From: Streptomyces lienomycini
GTDB lineage: Bacteria > Actinomycetota > Actinomycetes > Streptomycetales > Streptomycetaceae
Direction of reading: 5' to 3'
Assembly: GCF_027947595.1 (NCBI RefSeq)
Contig: NZ_CP116257.1
Span: 5,084,001 to 5,148,000, forward strand
DNA: 64,000 bases
Below are positions 1-8,380 of this stretch, one piece after another; the first letter of the stretch is position 1; the number at the start of each line of letters is the position of its first letter. Below the pieces are notes generated by a model. The model did not search any database. It had not been told where the DNA came from and saw only the letters and a program-made list of their open reading frames with translations. The position numbers were made by a program, and so were the translations under genes.

Positions 1-442
1 CCTTGTCGACGTCGGCGAGCCGCTCGCGGCTGGTCTTCACGGCCTGCTCGGCCTTGACGGCCGCCTCGGTGGGTACGGCGATCGCGGCGTCGGTGGCGGA
101 CCGGACGGCGCGGACCCGGCCCCGGCCGTCGGCGAGGACGACGGCGTCGCCCCCGACGACCGGCAGGCCGTTGTAGGTGCGCTCGTAGGCGACGGAGTAC
201 AGGTCCTTGTCCCAGGGGGTGACCTGGTGGCGGTCGTACTGCTCGTCGGGGCCGCCGGCGGCGAGGGCGTCGAGGCCGCTGCGTACGGCCCGGTCGGCCG
301 CGGCGACGGCCTTCTCGACGGGGCTGGGTTCCGCCGCGGAGGGCGCGGACCGCTCCGAGGCCGAGGCGAGGGAGGTCGGTACCACCACCCCTGCGAGTGT
401 CATGGCCAGGACTGTCCCGGCCACCGCGGTCTGTCTGAGCAT
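1..442 (-). CDS. Secreted M4-type zinc metallopeptidase, N-terminal part (3' end outside window)
   Basis: The ATG at 442-440 follows a GGAG Shine-Dalgarno. The first 30 or so residues (MLRQTAVAGTVLAMTLAGVV...) form a Sec-type signal peptide ending near LASA. The rest reads like the FTP/propeptide region of thermolysin-like (M4) proteases: DRHQVTPWDKDLYSVAYERT, then YNGLPVVGGDAVVLADGRG, then an EQAVKTSRERL helix. The HExxH catalytic domain would lie left of position 1, so activity cannot be judged. Family knowledge: the propeptide acts as chaperone and inhibitor and is cleaved after export. The 231 bp upstream (443-673) hold no gene; they contain a perfect 14-bp palindrome at 506-519 and a TTGACA-like hexamer on the minus strand near 626-631. 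The family call rests on the propeptide only. Confidence 0.8.
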   Translation of the reverse strand, partial: MLRQTAVAGTVLAMTLAGVVVPTSLASASERSAPSAAEPSPVEKAVAAADRAVRSGLDALAAGGPDEQYDRHQVTPWDKDLYSVAYERTYNGLPVVGGDAVVLADGRGRVRAVRSATDAAIAVPTEAAVKAEQAVKTSRERLADVDK

Positions 443-673
443 CGTGGCTCCTTGTGAGAGTGGGGGCTCCTTGCGGGCCGGCCCGGGCCATGGCGTGCCG
501 GACGCGCACCCCGGGGTGCCGGGGCGCGTCCCACGGGTGTCGGTTGCATGTCATGTCGCGGGCTGGCGGAACCCTCACACCCCGCCGCGGCCGAAGCAAC
601 GGCTCCGCGGGCGCGGTGCGGTCCTGTCAAAATCCGGCAAGTGCGGGCGGGCGCGGGCGACGGGCCCCGTGCC

Positions 674-2101
674 TCACTCCCCCACGTCCAGCAGCCGCTC
701 CCGGTACGCCCTGACCTCGGGCAGCTCGCCCCACTGGCCGCCGGTGAGCCTGCTGTGCAGCCCGCGCAGTTCCGCGACGACCATCGACTCGCGCGAGCGC
801 ACCGCCTCCGGCAGGACCTCCGAGGCGAGGGCGACGGCGGCGCCCGGGTCGCCCGCGCACGCCCAGCTGTCCGCGAGGCGCAGGGTGAGCAGCAGGCGGG
901 CGCCCCGCATCTGGGGCGGTACCTGCGCGCAGGACCGCGCGGTGGCGTCGACCGCGCGCCGTGCCGCGGCCCGGTCCCCGGTCGCCACGGCGAGGTCGCG
1001 CAGGGCGCCGCCGATCGCCGAGTCGACCCGCATGCCGCCCTCGGCGCCGGCCAGCCAGGGCGCCTCCAGGTGGTCCCGCGCATCGAGGCGGGCGAACCCG
1101 CGCCGGGCCAGCGTGATGTGCCGGCGGCACTGCGGCGCGTCGCCCGCCAGGGCGTGGCCGCGCGCCTGGTAGAGGTCCGACAGGGTGGCCGTCCACCGGC
1201 GCCGCCCGTCCACCGCGCCGATGCCCCGCGCGTACCCGAGCATCAGCGAGGGGTCCCCGTCGAGCCGGACCAGGGTGCACATGTCACTGAGCAGCGTCGC
1301 GCGGGCCGGGGCGTCCCGGACGGCGTCCGCCCAGCGCAGTCCGTGGCCGAACCAGGCCATCGCCACGCCGCTCTGCCCGCGCTCCATCCGCAGCCGGCCG
1401 GCGACCTGGGCGTACTGCGCGGCCAGCCGCACCTGCCCGTACGGCAGCCGCCCGGCGGAGTTGATCTCCTCGGCCCAGCGCGCCACGGCCCGCAGCAGTC
1501 CCTCCACGGCCCGCACCCGGCCCTCGTGCCGGAACGCCTCACGGATCAGACAGGCGAGCACGGCGGTGAGGCCGTGCAGCAGATCGGCCTCGGAGACCGC
1601 TCCTCGGCCGCCCGTGCCCCACGCCTCGACCGGTCCGCCGCGCGGCCCCGGCCCGTCGAGGAGGGCCGGTAACGCGCCCGGCTCGGGCACGGCGCATCCC
1701 GCGGTGCCGTGCAGCGGGCACGCCAGTCCCTCGGCGGGCAGCCGCGCGGGCCACATCCCGGGGTCCGGCGCCCGCTTCCCGCCGGGGGCGTCCGAGCCGG
1801 GCAGCGGCGCGAACAGTGCCGGGTCGAGAGCCGACCGGCCCGGCTCCGACGCTGCTTCGCGCGGCGCGGCCGCGACCGCGGCCAGCTCGCCGCCGGTCTC
1901 CAGCACCGCGTCGAGCCGGCGCACCAGCCCGACGGGCGGCTCACGGAGACCGGCTTCGAGCCGGCTGAGGACGGAGTGGTGGTAGCCCACCCGCAGACCG
2001 AGTTGCAACTGGGTGAGCCCGGCGGCCCTGCGCAGGGAGCGCAGCCGCCGTCCGAACTCCGTCCACGAAGTCCCGGCCGCCCGTGCCGATCCAGCGGTCA
2101 T
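674..2101 (-). CDS. XRE-family transcriptional regulator with C-terminal TPR-like domain
   Basis: 475 residues; ATG at 2101 preceded by GGGAGGG. Residues about 14-60 are a helix-turn-helix of the XRE/Cro type (FGRRLRSLRRAAGLTQLQLG, then HHSVLSRLEAGLREPP). A low-complexity Pro/Gly-rich linker follows (about 75-165), then an all-helical region with TPR-like character (ARATLLSDMCTLVRLDGD, YQARGHALAGDAPQCRRH) through the C-terminus. This architecture is common in Streptomyces and usually has no known ligand. It is a single gene, divergent from the acyltransferase gene at 2319. DNA target and role are unknown. Confidence 0.8.
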   Translation of the reverse strand: MTAGSARAAGTSWTEFGRRLRSLRRAAGLTQLQLGLRVGYHHSVLSRLEAGLREPPVGLVRRLDAVLETGGELAAVAAAPREAASEPGRSALDPALFAPLPGSDAPGGKRAPDPGMWPARLPAEGLACPLHGTAGCAVPEPGALPALLDGPGPRGGPVEAWGTGGRGAVSEADLLHGLTAVLACLIREAFRHEGRVRAVEGLLRAVARWAEEINSAGRLPYGQVRLAAQYAQVAGRLRMERGQSGVAMAWFGHGLRWADAVRDAPARATLLSDMCTLVRLDGDPSLMLGYARGIGAVDGRRRWTATLSDLYQARGHALAGDAPQCRRHITLARRGFARLDARDHLEAPWLAGAEGGMRVDSAIGGALRDLAVATGDRAAARRAVDATARSCAQVPPQMRGARLLLTLRLADSWACAGDPGAAVALASEVLPEAVRSRESMVVAELRGLHSRLTGGQWGELPEVRAYRERLLDVGE

Positions 2102-2318
2102 CCGCCCTCCCCCCGGTCGCGCCCCGCCTCGGGCCGTGGGGCGCCCGGGCTTCGCGCCGTCAGCTACCGGACAGCACAGAGGAGAGGGCCTGCCGCGTCA
2201 ATCGAGTTGACCGAAGAGCGGCCGAACCGGTCCCCTCCGGTTTCACCGTGTCCGGGCTACGATCGATCACCGGACGCGGACGACCGGCCGAGAGCCCGGA
2301 GAACTGGGGAGACGCACC

Positions 2319-3041
2319 GTGTTCTACTACGTGCTCAAGTACGTACTGCTGGGCCCGCTGCTGAGGGTCGTCTTCCGTCCCAGGATCGAGGGCCTCGACC
2401 ATGTTCCGGCGTCGGGTGCGGCCATCGTCGCGGGCAACCACCTCTCCTTCTCGGACCACTTCCTCATGCCCGCGGTCCTCAGGCGCCGCATCACCTTCCT
2501 CGCCAAGGCCGAGTACTTCACCGGGCCGGGCCTCAAGGGCAGGCTCACCGCGTTCTTCTTCCGCAGCGCCGGGCAGATCCCCGTGGACCGCTCCGGCAAG
2601 GAGGCGGGGCAGGCCGCGATCCGCGAGGGGCTCGGCGTGCTGGCCAGGGACGAGTTGCTCGGCATCTACCCGGAGGGCACCCGCTCGCACGACGGCCGAC
2701 TGTACAAGGGCAAGGTCGGCGTCGCGGTGATGGCGCTGAGGGCCGGGGCGCCGGTGGTGCCCTGCGCGATGATCGGCACCTTCGAGGCGCAGCCGCCGGG
2801 CCGGAAGATCCCGAAGCTGCACCCGGTGGTGATCCGCTTCGGCGAGCCCCTCGACTTCTCCCGCTACGCGGGCATGGAGGGCGAGAAGGCCGTGCTGCGT
2901 GCCGTCACCGACGAGATCGTCTACGCGATCCTCACCCTGTCCGGGCAGGAGTACGTCGACCGGTACGCCGCCGACGTGAAGGCCGAGGAGGCGCAGAAGG
3001 CGGAGCGGGGCCGGAGGTTCCCCCGGCTGCCGCACCGCTGA
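2319..3041 (+). CDS. plsC: 1-acyl-sn-glycerol-3-phosphate acyltransferase (PlsC family)
   Basis: 240 residues from GTG at 2319, with a GGGGAGA Shine-Dalgarno at 2306-2312. Motif I of the glycerol-phosphate acyltransferase family is present as NHLSFSD (HX4D, about residue 42), motif III as YPEGTRS (about 113-119), and a proline-rich motif IV-like segment VPCAM follows. Family function: transfer of an acyl chain to lysophosphatidate at the inner face of the membrane in phospholipid synthesis. The N-terminus is hydrophobic (FYYVLKYVLLGPLLRVVF), suitable for membrane association. A TAnnnT hexamer (TACGAT, 2258-2263) may be its -10 element. Streptomyces have several PlsC paralogues, so the exact acyl acceptor is not certain. 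Confidence 0.85.
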   Translation: MFYYVLKYVLLGPLLRVVFRPRIEGLDHVPASGAAIVAGNHLSFSDHFLMPAVLRRRITFLAKAEYFTGPGLKGRLTAFFFRSAGQIPVDRSGKEAGQAAIREGLGVLARDELLGIYPEGTRSHDGRLYKGKVGVAVMALRAGAPVVPCAMIGTFEAQPPGRKIPKLHPVVIRFGEPLDFSRYAGMEGEKAVLRAVTDEIVYAILTLSGQEYVDRYAADVKAEEAQKAERGRRFPRLPHR

Positions 3042-3107
3042 CGGCCCCGTGGGGGTCGCTCCGTCTGCCGTCGGCAGAGTCCGTGGCCGAGGAGGCGGGG
3101 CCGCGCC

Positions 3108-3113
3108 TACGGT
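3108..3113 (+). promoter_or_regulatory. Candidate -10 element of a leaderless transcript
   Basis: TACGGT fits TAnnnT and ends only 6 nt before the ATG at 3120. No purine-rich Shine-Dalgarno lies between them. This spacing puts the transcript start at or within a base or two of the start codon. No good -35 is visible. Confidence 0.3.
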
Positions 3114-3119
3114 CGCCCC

Positions 3120-4145
3120 ATGACACATGCGGTGGTGGTCGGGGCGACGGGACAGATCGGGCGGGCGGCGGTCGGGGCGCTGGCCCGGGACGGCTGGGAG
3201 GTGACGGCCCTCTCGCGGGGCGGCGGCCGGGACGCGCGATGGCCCGGGGACGTACGGGTGGTGCGGGCCGACCGGGAGGACGACGCGGCACTGTCGGCGG
3301 CGGTGGGCGAGGGCTGCGACGTCCTGGTGGACATGGTGGCCTACGGGGACCGCCACGCACGCCAGTTGGTCTCGCTCGCCGGTCGGGTCGGCTCGGCGGT
3401 GGTGGTCTCCAGCGTGTCGGTCTACGAGGACGACAGGGGCCGGGGCTTCGACACGCAGAGCGAACCCGACGGCTTCCCCCGGTACCCGGTGCCGGTCACG
3501 GAGGCGCAGCGGACCGTCCGCCCGGGCGGCACCTCGTACAGCACGGGCAAGGCCGCGCTGGAGCGGGAACTCCTCGCGGCGGGCGACCGCCTGCCGGTGA
3601 CGGTGCTGCGGGCGGGCGCGGTCCACGGCCCGTACTGCCGGACGCCGCGCGAGCTGTACTTCGTCAAGCGCAACCTCGACGGCAGGCAGCGGCGCGTGCT
3701 CGCGTACGGCGGCGCGAGCCGGTTCCACCCGGCGAGCGTGCGCACCATCGCCGAGCTGGTCCGGCTGGCGGCCCCGCGGCCGGGCACGCGCGTCCTGAAC
3801 GCCGTGGACCCGGACGCCCCCACGGTGGCGGAGATCGCGGCGGCGATCGACGCGGTGATGGGCGTCGAGGCGCGGGACGTGCTGGTGGACGGCCCGCCGG
3901 TGGACGGCGTGGGCGACACCCCGTGGTCCGTGCCCGCGCCGGTGGTGTGCGACATGAGCGCGGCCGAGAGCCAGTTGGGCTACCGCCCGGTGGTCCGGTA
4001 CGCCGACACCCTGCCCGAGACGGTGGCGTTCATCGAGGAACGGCTGGCCGGGCGGGACTGGCGCGAGGCGTATCCGAAGATGTTCGAGGCGTACGGGGAC
4101 CTCTTCGACTACGCGGCGGAGGACGCCTGGGCCGCGGGGCGGTGA
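3120..4145 (+). CDS. NAD-dependent epimerase/dehydratase (SDR extended family)
   Basis: 341 residues. The Rossmann motif GATGQIG stands at residues 8-14 and the catalytic YxxxK as YSTGK near residue 140, preceded by a Ser-rich strand (VVVSSVSVYEDD) that supplies the catalytic Ser. These define the extended SDR class of nucleotide-sugar epimerases and dehydratases. The substrate is not evident; the C-terminal half has the usual substrate-domain segments (FHPASVRTIAELVRLA, SQLGYRP). No sugar-pathway genes are adjacent. It lies 78 bp after plsC and faces the S33 peptidase across a strong terminator. Confidence 0.8.
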   Translation: MTHAVVVGATGQIGRAAVGALARDGWEVTALSRGGGRDARWPGDVRVVRADREDDAALSAAVGEGCDVLVDMVAYGDRHARQLVSLAGRVGSAVVVSSVSVYEDDRGRGFDTQSEPDGFPRYPVPVTEAQRTVRPGGTSYSTGKAALERELLAAGDRLPVTVLRAGAVHGPYCRTPRELYFVKRNLDGRQRRVLAYGGASRFHPASVRTIAELVRLAAPRPGTRVLNAVDPDAPTVAEIAAAIDAVMGVEARDVLVDGPPVDGVGDTPWSVPAPVVCDMSAAESQLGYRPVVRYADTLPETVAFIEERLAGRDWREAYPKMFEAYGDLFDYAAEDAWAAGR

Positions 4146-4153
4146 GGCCGTGC

Positions 4154-4190
4154 GGGAGGGGGCGGCCGGTCGGACCGGCCGCCCCCTCCT
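4154..4190. terminator. Bidirectional intrinsic terminator
   Basis: A near-perfect inverted repeat: 4155-4170 pairs with 4174-4189 (16 bp, plus a G-T wobble outside) around a 3-nt loop at 4171-4173. It lies between the convergent epimerase (ends 4145) and S33 peptidase (ends 4210) genes. There is no U-tract, as is usual for high-GC actinobacteria. Confidence 0.8.
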
Positions 4191-4209
4191 GTCGTGTCCG
4201 CCCGGCCGG

Positions 4210-5823
4210 TTACGGCTTGGGCGTGGCGTGCGGGGCGCAGGTCACGTCATGGGCGTCCGTCCTGCCGGTGAGCAGGTAGGTGTCCACGCGGTCGTTGACG
4301 CACGGGTTGACCAGTCCGGTGACGCCGTGCGAACCGGCGTCCCGCTCGGTGATGAGCCGGGAGCCCTTGAACCGCTGGTGCAGTTCGACGGCGCCCGCGT
4401 ACGGGGTGGCCGCGTCCCGCTCGGACTGGACGATCAGGACCGGCGGAAGTCCCTTGCCTGCCTTGACGTTCAGCGGGGTCTGCTGCTTGACCGGCCAGGT
4501 GGCGCACGGCAGGTTCATCCAGGCGTTGGCCCAGGTCATGAACGGGTGGTCGCGGTGGAGCCGGGTGTTGTCCCGGTCCCAGGTGCGCCAGTTGGCGGGC
4601 CACTTGGCGTCGGTGCACTCGACGGCCGTGTAGACGGCGTTGCCGTTCTCCGCGGAGGCGTTGCCCGCGGTGTCGGACAGGTCGGGGGCGGCGGCGTCGA
4701 CGAGTGCCTGGGTGTCACCGGCGACGTACGCGCTGAAGATCTTCGCGGTGGGTGCCCACGCGGAGTCGTAGTACGGGGCGCTCTGGAAGAAGGAGATCAG
4801 CTCGGCCGGTCCGACGACTCCGCCGAGCGGCTTCTTCGCGGCGGCGGCGCGCAGCTTCAGCCACTGCTCCTGGACCTCGGCGCGGGTGTCGCCGAGGTGG
4901 TACGTGGCGTCGTTCCCGGCGACCCAGTCCTGCCAGTCCTTCCAGCGGCCCTCGAAGGCGACGTCCTGGTCCAGGTTGGCCTGGTACCAGATCTTGTCGC
5001 GGGAGGGGTTGACGACGCTGTCGACGACCATGCGGCGCACGTGGTCGGGGAAGAGGGTGCCGTAGACGGCGCCGAGGTAGGTGCCGTAGGAGACGCCGAG
5101 GTAGTTGAGCTTCCTCTCGCCGAGCGCGGCACGGATGACGTCGAGGTCGCGGGCGGTGTTCGGCGTGGTCATGTGCGGGAGCATGTCGCCGCTGCGCTCG
5201 AAGCAGCCCTCGGCGTACTCGCGGGCCAGCTTGCGCTGGGCGCGCTTGTCGGCCTCGGAGCCGGGCACGGGGTCTGCCTTGGGTGCCTGGACGAACTCCT
5301 GCGGGTCGACGCAGGAGATGGGCGCGGAGTGGCCGACGCCGCGCGGGTCGAAGCCGACGAAGTCGTAGGCCTTGGCCGTCTTGGCCCAGACCGCGCTCTT
5401 GCTCGTGACGCGGGCCGGGAAGCGCAGTCCGGAGCCGCCGGGGCCGCCGGGGTTGTAGAGGAGCGCACCCTGGCGCTCGCCCTGGGTGCCGGTGTTGCCG
5501 ATGCGGTCGACGGCGAGCTCGATCTGCTTGCCGAAGGGCTTGGCGTAGTCGAGCGGCACCGTGACGTAGCCGCACTGGATGGGCTTCGGCAGGTTCCAGT
5601 CGGCGGCGCAGTCCCGCCAGTCGACTCCGGCCTTCGAGGCGCGGGCGGCGGCGATGGCGGCACCGCGCGCTTCCCGGTCCCAGCCCCGCGCGTGCCCGTG
5701 GCCCTCGGCCGGCGTGGCGCTCGCGGCGGGTGCCGAGACGGCGCCGGCTATCAGCGTGGCGGTGACCAGTGCCCCGGCCGAGCCGAACGCCGTCGCCCTC
5801 CGCCGTATGCTGCTCTTCCTCAA
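4210..5823 (-). CDS. Secreted alpha/beta-hydrolase peptidase, tripeptidyl aminopeptidase-like (S33, SlpD/Tap type)
   Basis: 537 residues from TTG at 5823-5821, chosen because GGGGAGGG lies 4 nt upstream; longer readings run through the urease genes and are artefacts. Signal peptide: positively charged RKSSIRRR, hydrophobic core, AxA end near residue 36. The mature protein has the oxyanion segment YNPGGPGGSG, the nucleophile elbow GVSYG, the acid in ERDAATPYAGA and the catalytic His in DAGSHGVTG, so the triad is complete. Family members remove tripeptides from the N-termini of exported proteins. Single gene, minus strand, ending at the terminator at 4154-4190. Its translation may be controlled by the hairpin at 5832-5860. 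Confidence 0.85.
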   Translation of the reverse strand: MRKSSIRRRATAFGSAGALVTATLIAGAVSAPAASATPAEGHGHARGWDREARGAAIAAARASKAGVDWRDCAADWNLPKPIQCGYVTVPLDYAKPFGKQIELAVDRIGNTGTQGERQGALLYNPGGPGGSGLRFPARVTSKSAVWAKTAKAYDFVGFDPRGVGHSAPISCVDPQEFVQAPKADPVPGSEADKRAQRKLAREYAEGCFERSGDMLPHMTTPNTARDLDVIRAALGERKLNYLGVSYGTYLGAVYGTLFPDHVRRMVVDSVVNPSRDKIWYQANLDQDVAFEGRWKDWQDWVAGNDATYHLGDTRAEVQEQWLKLRAAAAKKPLGGVVGPAELISFFQSAPYYDSAWAPTAKIFSAYVAGDTQALVDAAAPDLSDTAGNASAENGNAVYTAVECTDAKWPANWRTWDRDNTRLHRDHPFMTWANAWMNLPCATWPVKQQTPLNVKAGKGLPPVLIVQSERDAATPYAGAVELHQRFKGSRLITERDAGSHGVTGLVNPCVNDRVDTYLLTGRTDAHDVTCAPHATPKP

Positions 5824-5831
5824 GTGGCCCT

Positions 5832-5860
5832 CCCCGTACGTGTTCGCGACAAGTACGGGG
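5832..5860 (-). promoter_or_regulatory. Inverted repeat overlapping the Shine-Dalgarno of the S33 peptidase gene
   Basis: On the plus strand CCCCGTAC (5832-5839) and GTACGGGG (5853-5860) are perfect 8-bp inverted repeats separated by 13 nt. In the mRNA the 3' arm reads GUACGGGG and is immediately followed by AGGG, so it includes half of the Shine-Dalgarno of the TTG start at 5823. Folding would hide the ribosome site. It could equally be an operator in DNA. Confidence 0.45.
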
Positions 5861-5975
5861 ATCCTCGCGGCTGTGGGTTTCCTGAGAACAGAGCAAGTAC
5901 TACTTCTTTGCCAATCCGATAAACGGAGAAGGGCGTTCGTTCGGCGGACCCGGCGACGGAGCGGTGGCGGAGCGG

Positions 5976-6738
5976 TCAGTCCAGCGAGGCCAGCGCCCCG
6001 TCCAGCAGCCGCCGCAGCCGCAGCGCGTCCGGCGCCACGGCGGTCACCAACGCGGCGGGTCCGGCGAGCGGCATCACGGCCGCGCCCTCCTCGAACGCCC
6101 GCGCCACCGGTGGTGCGGCGGCGAACCCCGGCCGTACGACGACCAGCTGGCCGACCGCGCGGTGTCCCGCCAGCCCGGCCGGCCCGTCCCAGCCGCCGGG
6201 CGTGCCGGGCCCGCACGCCAGCTCCTGGTCGAGGACGCACCGCCCGTCGATCCGTACGGTCAGACGGCTGGTGAGGCGTCCGGGTTCCTCCCCGGAGCGC
6301 CCGAGCACCTGCTCCTCGCGCAGCAGCAGCCGGGCTCCGGCGGCGAGGTCGACGCGTGTGCCGACGTGCAGGTCGCTGCCGCCGGCCGAGATCAACTGCT
6401 CGGGCAGCCAGTGCAGTTCCGCGTCGTCGCCGACGGTGAGCCGGACGTCGTAGTGGGCGGCTGCCTTGTCCTGTCCCGGCAGCGCGAGCGTGGCGGCGGC
6501 CGAGCCGACCCGCAGCCGGGCGCCCCCCACCGCGTCGGCCGCCACCGTGAACCGGTCGCCGCCGAGGGGCCCGCTCATCGCGCCGACCAGCATCACCCGG
6601 GCCTCGCCGCCGCTCCCCGGGTCCGCCGCACGGCGAGGGGACCCTCCCCTCCAGCACCGGCAGGGCGGTCCCGCCGCGCCCGTCGCCGCGGGCGAGGATG
6701 CGGGCGCTGGCCCGCACACCGCCCGGGGCGGTGGTCAC
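5976..6738 (-). pseudogene. ureD: Urease accessory protein UreD, reading frame interrupted by two apparent 1-bp deletions
   Basis: The true start is GTG at 6738, overlapping the ureG stop (GTGA), with the typical UreD N-terminus (about 31 codons, ending GGTALPVLEG). The frame then breaks. The next conserved UreD block, GPLAVRRTRG, is in the second frame, and SGGEARVMLVGAMSGPLGGD onward is in the third, continuing to the stop at 5976. Total length 763 nt is two short of a whole number of codons, matching two single-base losses in G/C runs near 6646-6655 and 6615-6620. Repaired, the protein would be 254 residues, normal for UreD, which carries the UreF-UreG complex to apo-urease for nickel loading. 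As given, only an ATG-started fragment from 6719, with a wrong N-terminus, is open. Either urease maturation is damaged or the assembly is wrong here. Confidence 0.85.
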
Positions 6739-7412
6739 GCGGTCCACGCGGCGATCCGCTCCCGCACCCAGTCGGCGACCTCCCGGACCCCGTCGTCGCC
6801 GCGCAACGACTGGAGGGCGACGGGGCGTTCGCCGCGGGCCGCCTTGGCGTCGGCGGCCATCCGCGCCAGGTCGGAGCCGACGTAGGGCGCGAGGTCGGTC
6901 TTGTTCACGATCAGCAGGTCGGCGGTGGCGACGCCGGGACCGCCCTTGCGCGGGATGTCGTCGCCGCCCGCGACGTCGATCACGAACACCTGCGCGTCGA
7001 CGAGCCCCCTGGAGAAGGTGGCGGTGAGGTTGTCCCCGCCGGACTCCACCAGGATCAGGTCGAGCGGCCCGGCCTCGTCCTCCAGGTCCTCGACGGCCTC
7101 CAGGTTGGCGGAGATGTCGTCCCGGATGGCGGTGTGGGGGCAGGCCCCGGTCTCCACGGCACTGATCCGCTCGGGCGGCAGCACCGCCTCCCTGAGCAGG
7201 AACTCGGCGTCCTCCCGGGTGTAGATGTCGTTGGTCACCACGGCGAGGGAGAGTTCCTCCCGCAACGCCCGGCACAGCGCGGCGACGGTGGCGGTCTTCC
7301 CCGACCCCACGGGCCCACCGAGCCCGATCCGCAGCGCCCGACGGGTCCCGTCGGGCCGACGCGCGTCGGCGGAGACGGCGGCGGGGGATTCGTGGTGATG
7401 GTCGAGATGCAT
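6735..7412 (-). CDS. ureG: Urease accessory GTPase UreG
   Basis: 225 residues. P-loop GGPVGSGKT at 32-40, the invariant nickel-binding CPH motif at 91-93 ([10 protein letters not shown]), switch segment [12 protein letters not shown] and the G4 motif NKTD in [13 protein letters not shown] His-rich start (MHLDHHHE) is short compared with some UreGs but may hold metal. Family function: GTP hydrolysis drives nickel delivery to urease together with UreF and UreD. Its TGA overlaps the GTG of ureD, indicating translational coupling. It is separated from ureF by 285 bp carrying a tandem repeat, which is unusual for this operon. Confidence 0.97.
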   Translation of the reverse strand: MHLDHHHESPAAVSADARRPDGTRRALRIGLGGPVGSGKTATVAALCRALREELSLAVVTNDIYTREDAEFLLREAVLPPERISAVETGACPHTAIRDDISANLEAVEDLEDEAGPLDLILVESGGDNLTATFSRGLVDAQVFVIDVAGGDDIPRKGGPGVATADLLIVNKTDLAPYVGSDLARMAADAKAARGERPVALQSLRGDDGVREVADWVRERIAAWTA

Positions 7413-7479
7413 GAACGGCTCCTGTCACAGTCGGGATCGGCCAGGTCAGCCCGTCCGGCACTTGAGGACGAGGCCGTTC

Positions 7480-7615
7480 AGGCCGAAGGGGGGTCCAGGC
7501 CGAAAGGGGGTCCAGGCCGAAAGGGGGTCCAGGCCGAAAGGGGGTCCAGGCCGAAAGGGGGTCCAGGCCGAAAGGGGGTCCAGGCCGAAAGGGGGTCCAG
7601 GCCGAAAGGGGGTCC
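7480..7615. repeat. 17-bp tandem repeat, 8 copies, between ureF and ureG
   Basis: The unit aggccgaaagggggtcc starts at 7480, 7497, 7514, 7531, 7548, 7565, 7582 and 7599. The first copy has one substitution (gaagggggg) and a partial ninth copy runs into the hairpin at 7614. On the transcribed (minus) strand the unit is C-rich with a CTTTC step. 51 nt make three units, so any frame translates to a 17-residue repeat; this is a by-product, not a protein. Copies are nearly identical, which points to recent expansion. Confidence 0.95.
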
Positions 7616-7657
7616 AGGGGGCGAAGCCCCCTGGCGGGGTAGAAGGGGCGGAGCCCC
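7614..7657 (-). terminator. Two GC-rich hairpins upstream of the 17-bp repeat (transcript order)
   Basis: A perfect 9-bp stem (7614-7622 with 7626-7634, GAA loop) is followed by a second 5-bp stem (7645-7649 with 7653-7657). In the ureF to ureG direction they come right after ureF. They could attenuate transcription between the structural/ureF part and ureG-ureD, or stabilise the upstream mRNA. Similar ccagggggcgaagcccccugg elements are, from general knowledge, widespread between Streptomyces genes. Confidence 0.5.
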
Positions 7658-7697
7658 TGGGGCCGGGAACGGGAAGGGGCGGCGGGGGCGAACCCTC

Positions 7698-8372
7698 CTA
7701 CGAGGCGAACAACCGCACAGCCCAGGCGGCATGCGCCTCCGCCCCGATCTCCAGCAACGGCGCGGACCGCGCGGGCAGCGCATCGACCCCGTCGGTCACC
7801 ACGCGCCGCGCCACCTCCACCGCGTCCGCGGCGGCCCGGTCCACCTCGTCCGCGAGCCGCGCCAGCACCCCCGTCGCGTCGAACGGATCGAGGCCGAGCA
7901 GCCGCACGACGGCCGTCGCGGGTCCGCTCACCCCCTCGTAGAGGGAGCAGTACGCCGCGTCGAGCGCCCCGAGACCGGCCGCGCGAGCGGTGAGTCCCAG
8001 CACGACGGGCTGGTGGGCTCCCTTGGGGAACGACGCGGCCAGGGCGTCGAGTTCGGGGCTCGGCCAGGTAGACCGGGCGGCCCGCGTCAGCTGCCGTCCC
8101 AGCCTGCGCGCGGCCACCCGCAGAGCGGGCGACGGGGTGCGGGCGTCGGCGGCCCGGTCGAGTTCCCCGGGGTCGGCCCCGAGGGCGGCGGCGGCCGCGA
8201 CGCACGCCGCGACGACCCCGCTGGTGTGCAACCGCCCCCGGCAGAACGCCTCCAGGCTCGCGGCGTCGGTGATGCGTCCCGCCCGGACGGCGGCCTCCGC
8301 CCCGCCGGAGTGGGCGTGCCCTCCGGCGGGGAAGCGGCCGTCCGCGAGGACGAGCAGTGCTGCGCGGCTCAT
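7698..8372 (-). CDS. ureF: Urease accessory protein UreF
   Basis: 224 residues. The N-terminus LLVLADGRFPAGGHAHSGG is the hallmark of UreF, and the fold is otherwise all-alpha with the expected ALRVAARRLGRQL and FPKGAHQPVVLGLTARAAG segments. UreF binds UreD and UreG and gates GTP hydrolysis in nickel insertion. It starts 8 bp after the ureC stop. No ureE gene is present in the operon, which is normal for Streptomyces. Confidence 0.95.
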   Translation of the reverse strand: MSRAALLVLADGRFPAGGHAHSGGAEAAVRAGRITDAASLEAFCRGRLHTSGVVAACVAAAAALGADPGELDRAADARTPSPALRVAARRLGRQLTRAARSTWPSPELDALAASFPKGAHQPVVLGLTARAAGLGALDAAYCSLYEGVSGPATAVVRLLGLDPFDATGVLARLADEVDRAAADAVEVARRVVTDGVDALPARSAPLLEIGAEAHAAWAVRLFAS

Positions 8373-8380
8373 CGCGGCGC

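Noticed and set aside
7480..7615. Tandem repeats as a CRISPR array or a 17-residue repeat protein
   Set aside because: Units are directly adjacent with no spacers, no cas genes are near, and the peptide repeat arises in every frame because three 17-bp units make 51 bases.
4210..8205. 1331-residue open frame on the minus strand spanning peptidase and urease genes
   Set aside because: It is the S33 peptidase frame extended without a stop through ureD, ureG, the 17-bp repeat and ureF in wrong frames; high GC removes stops. The TTG at 5823 with its ribosome site is the real start.
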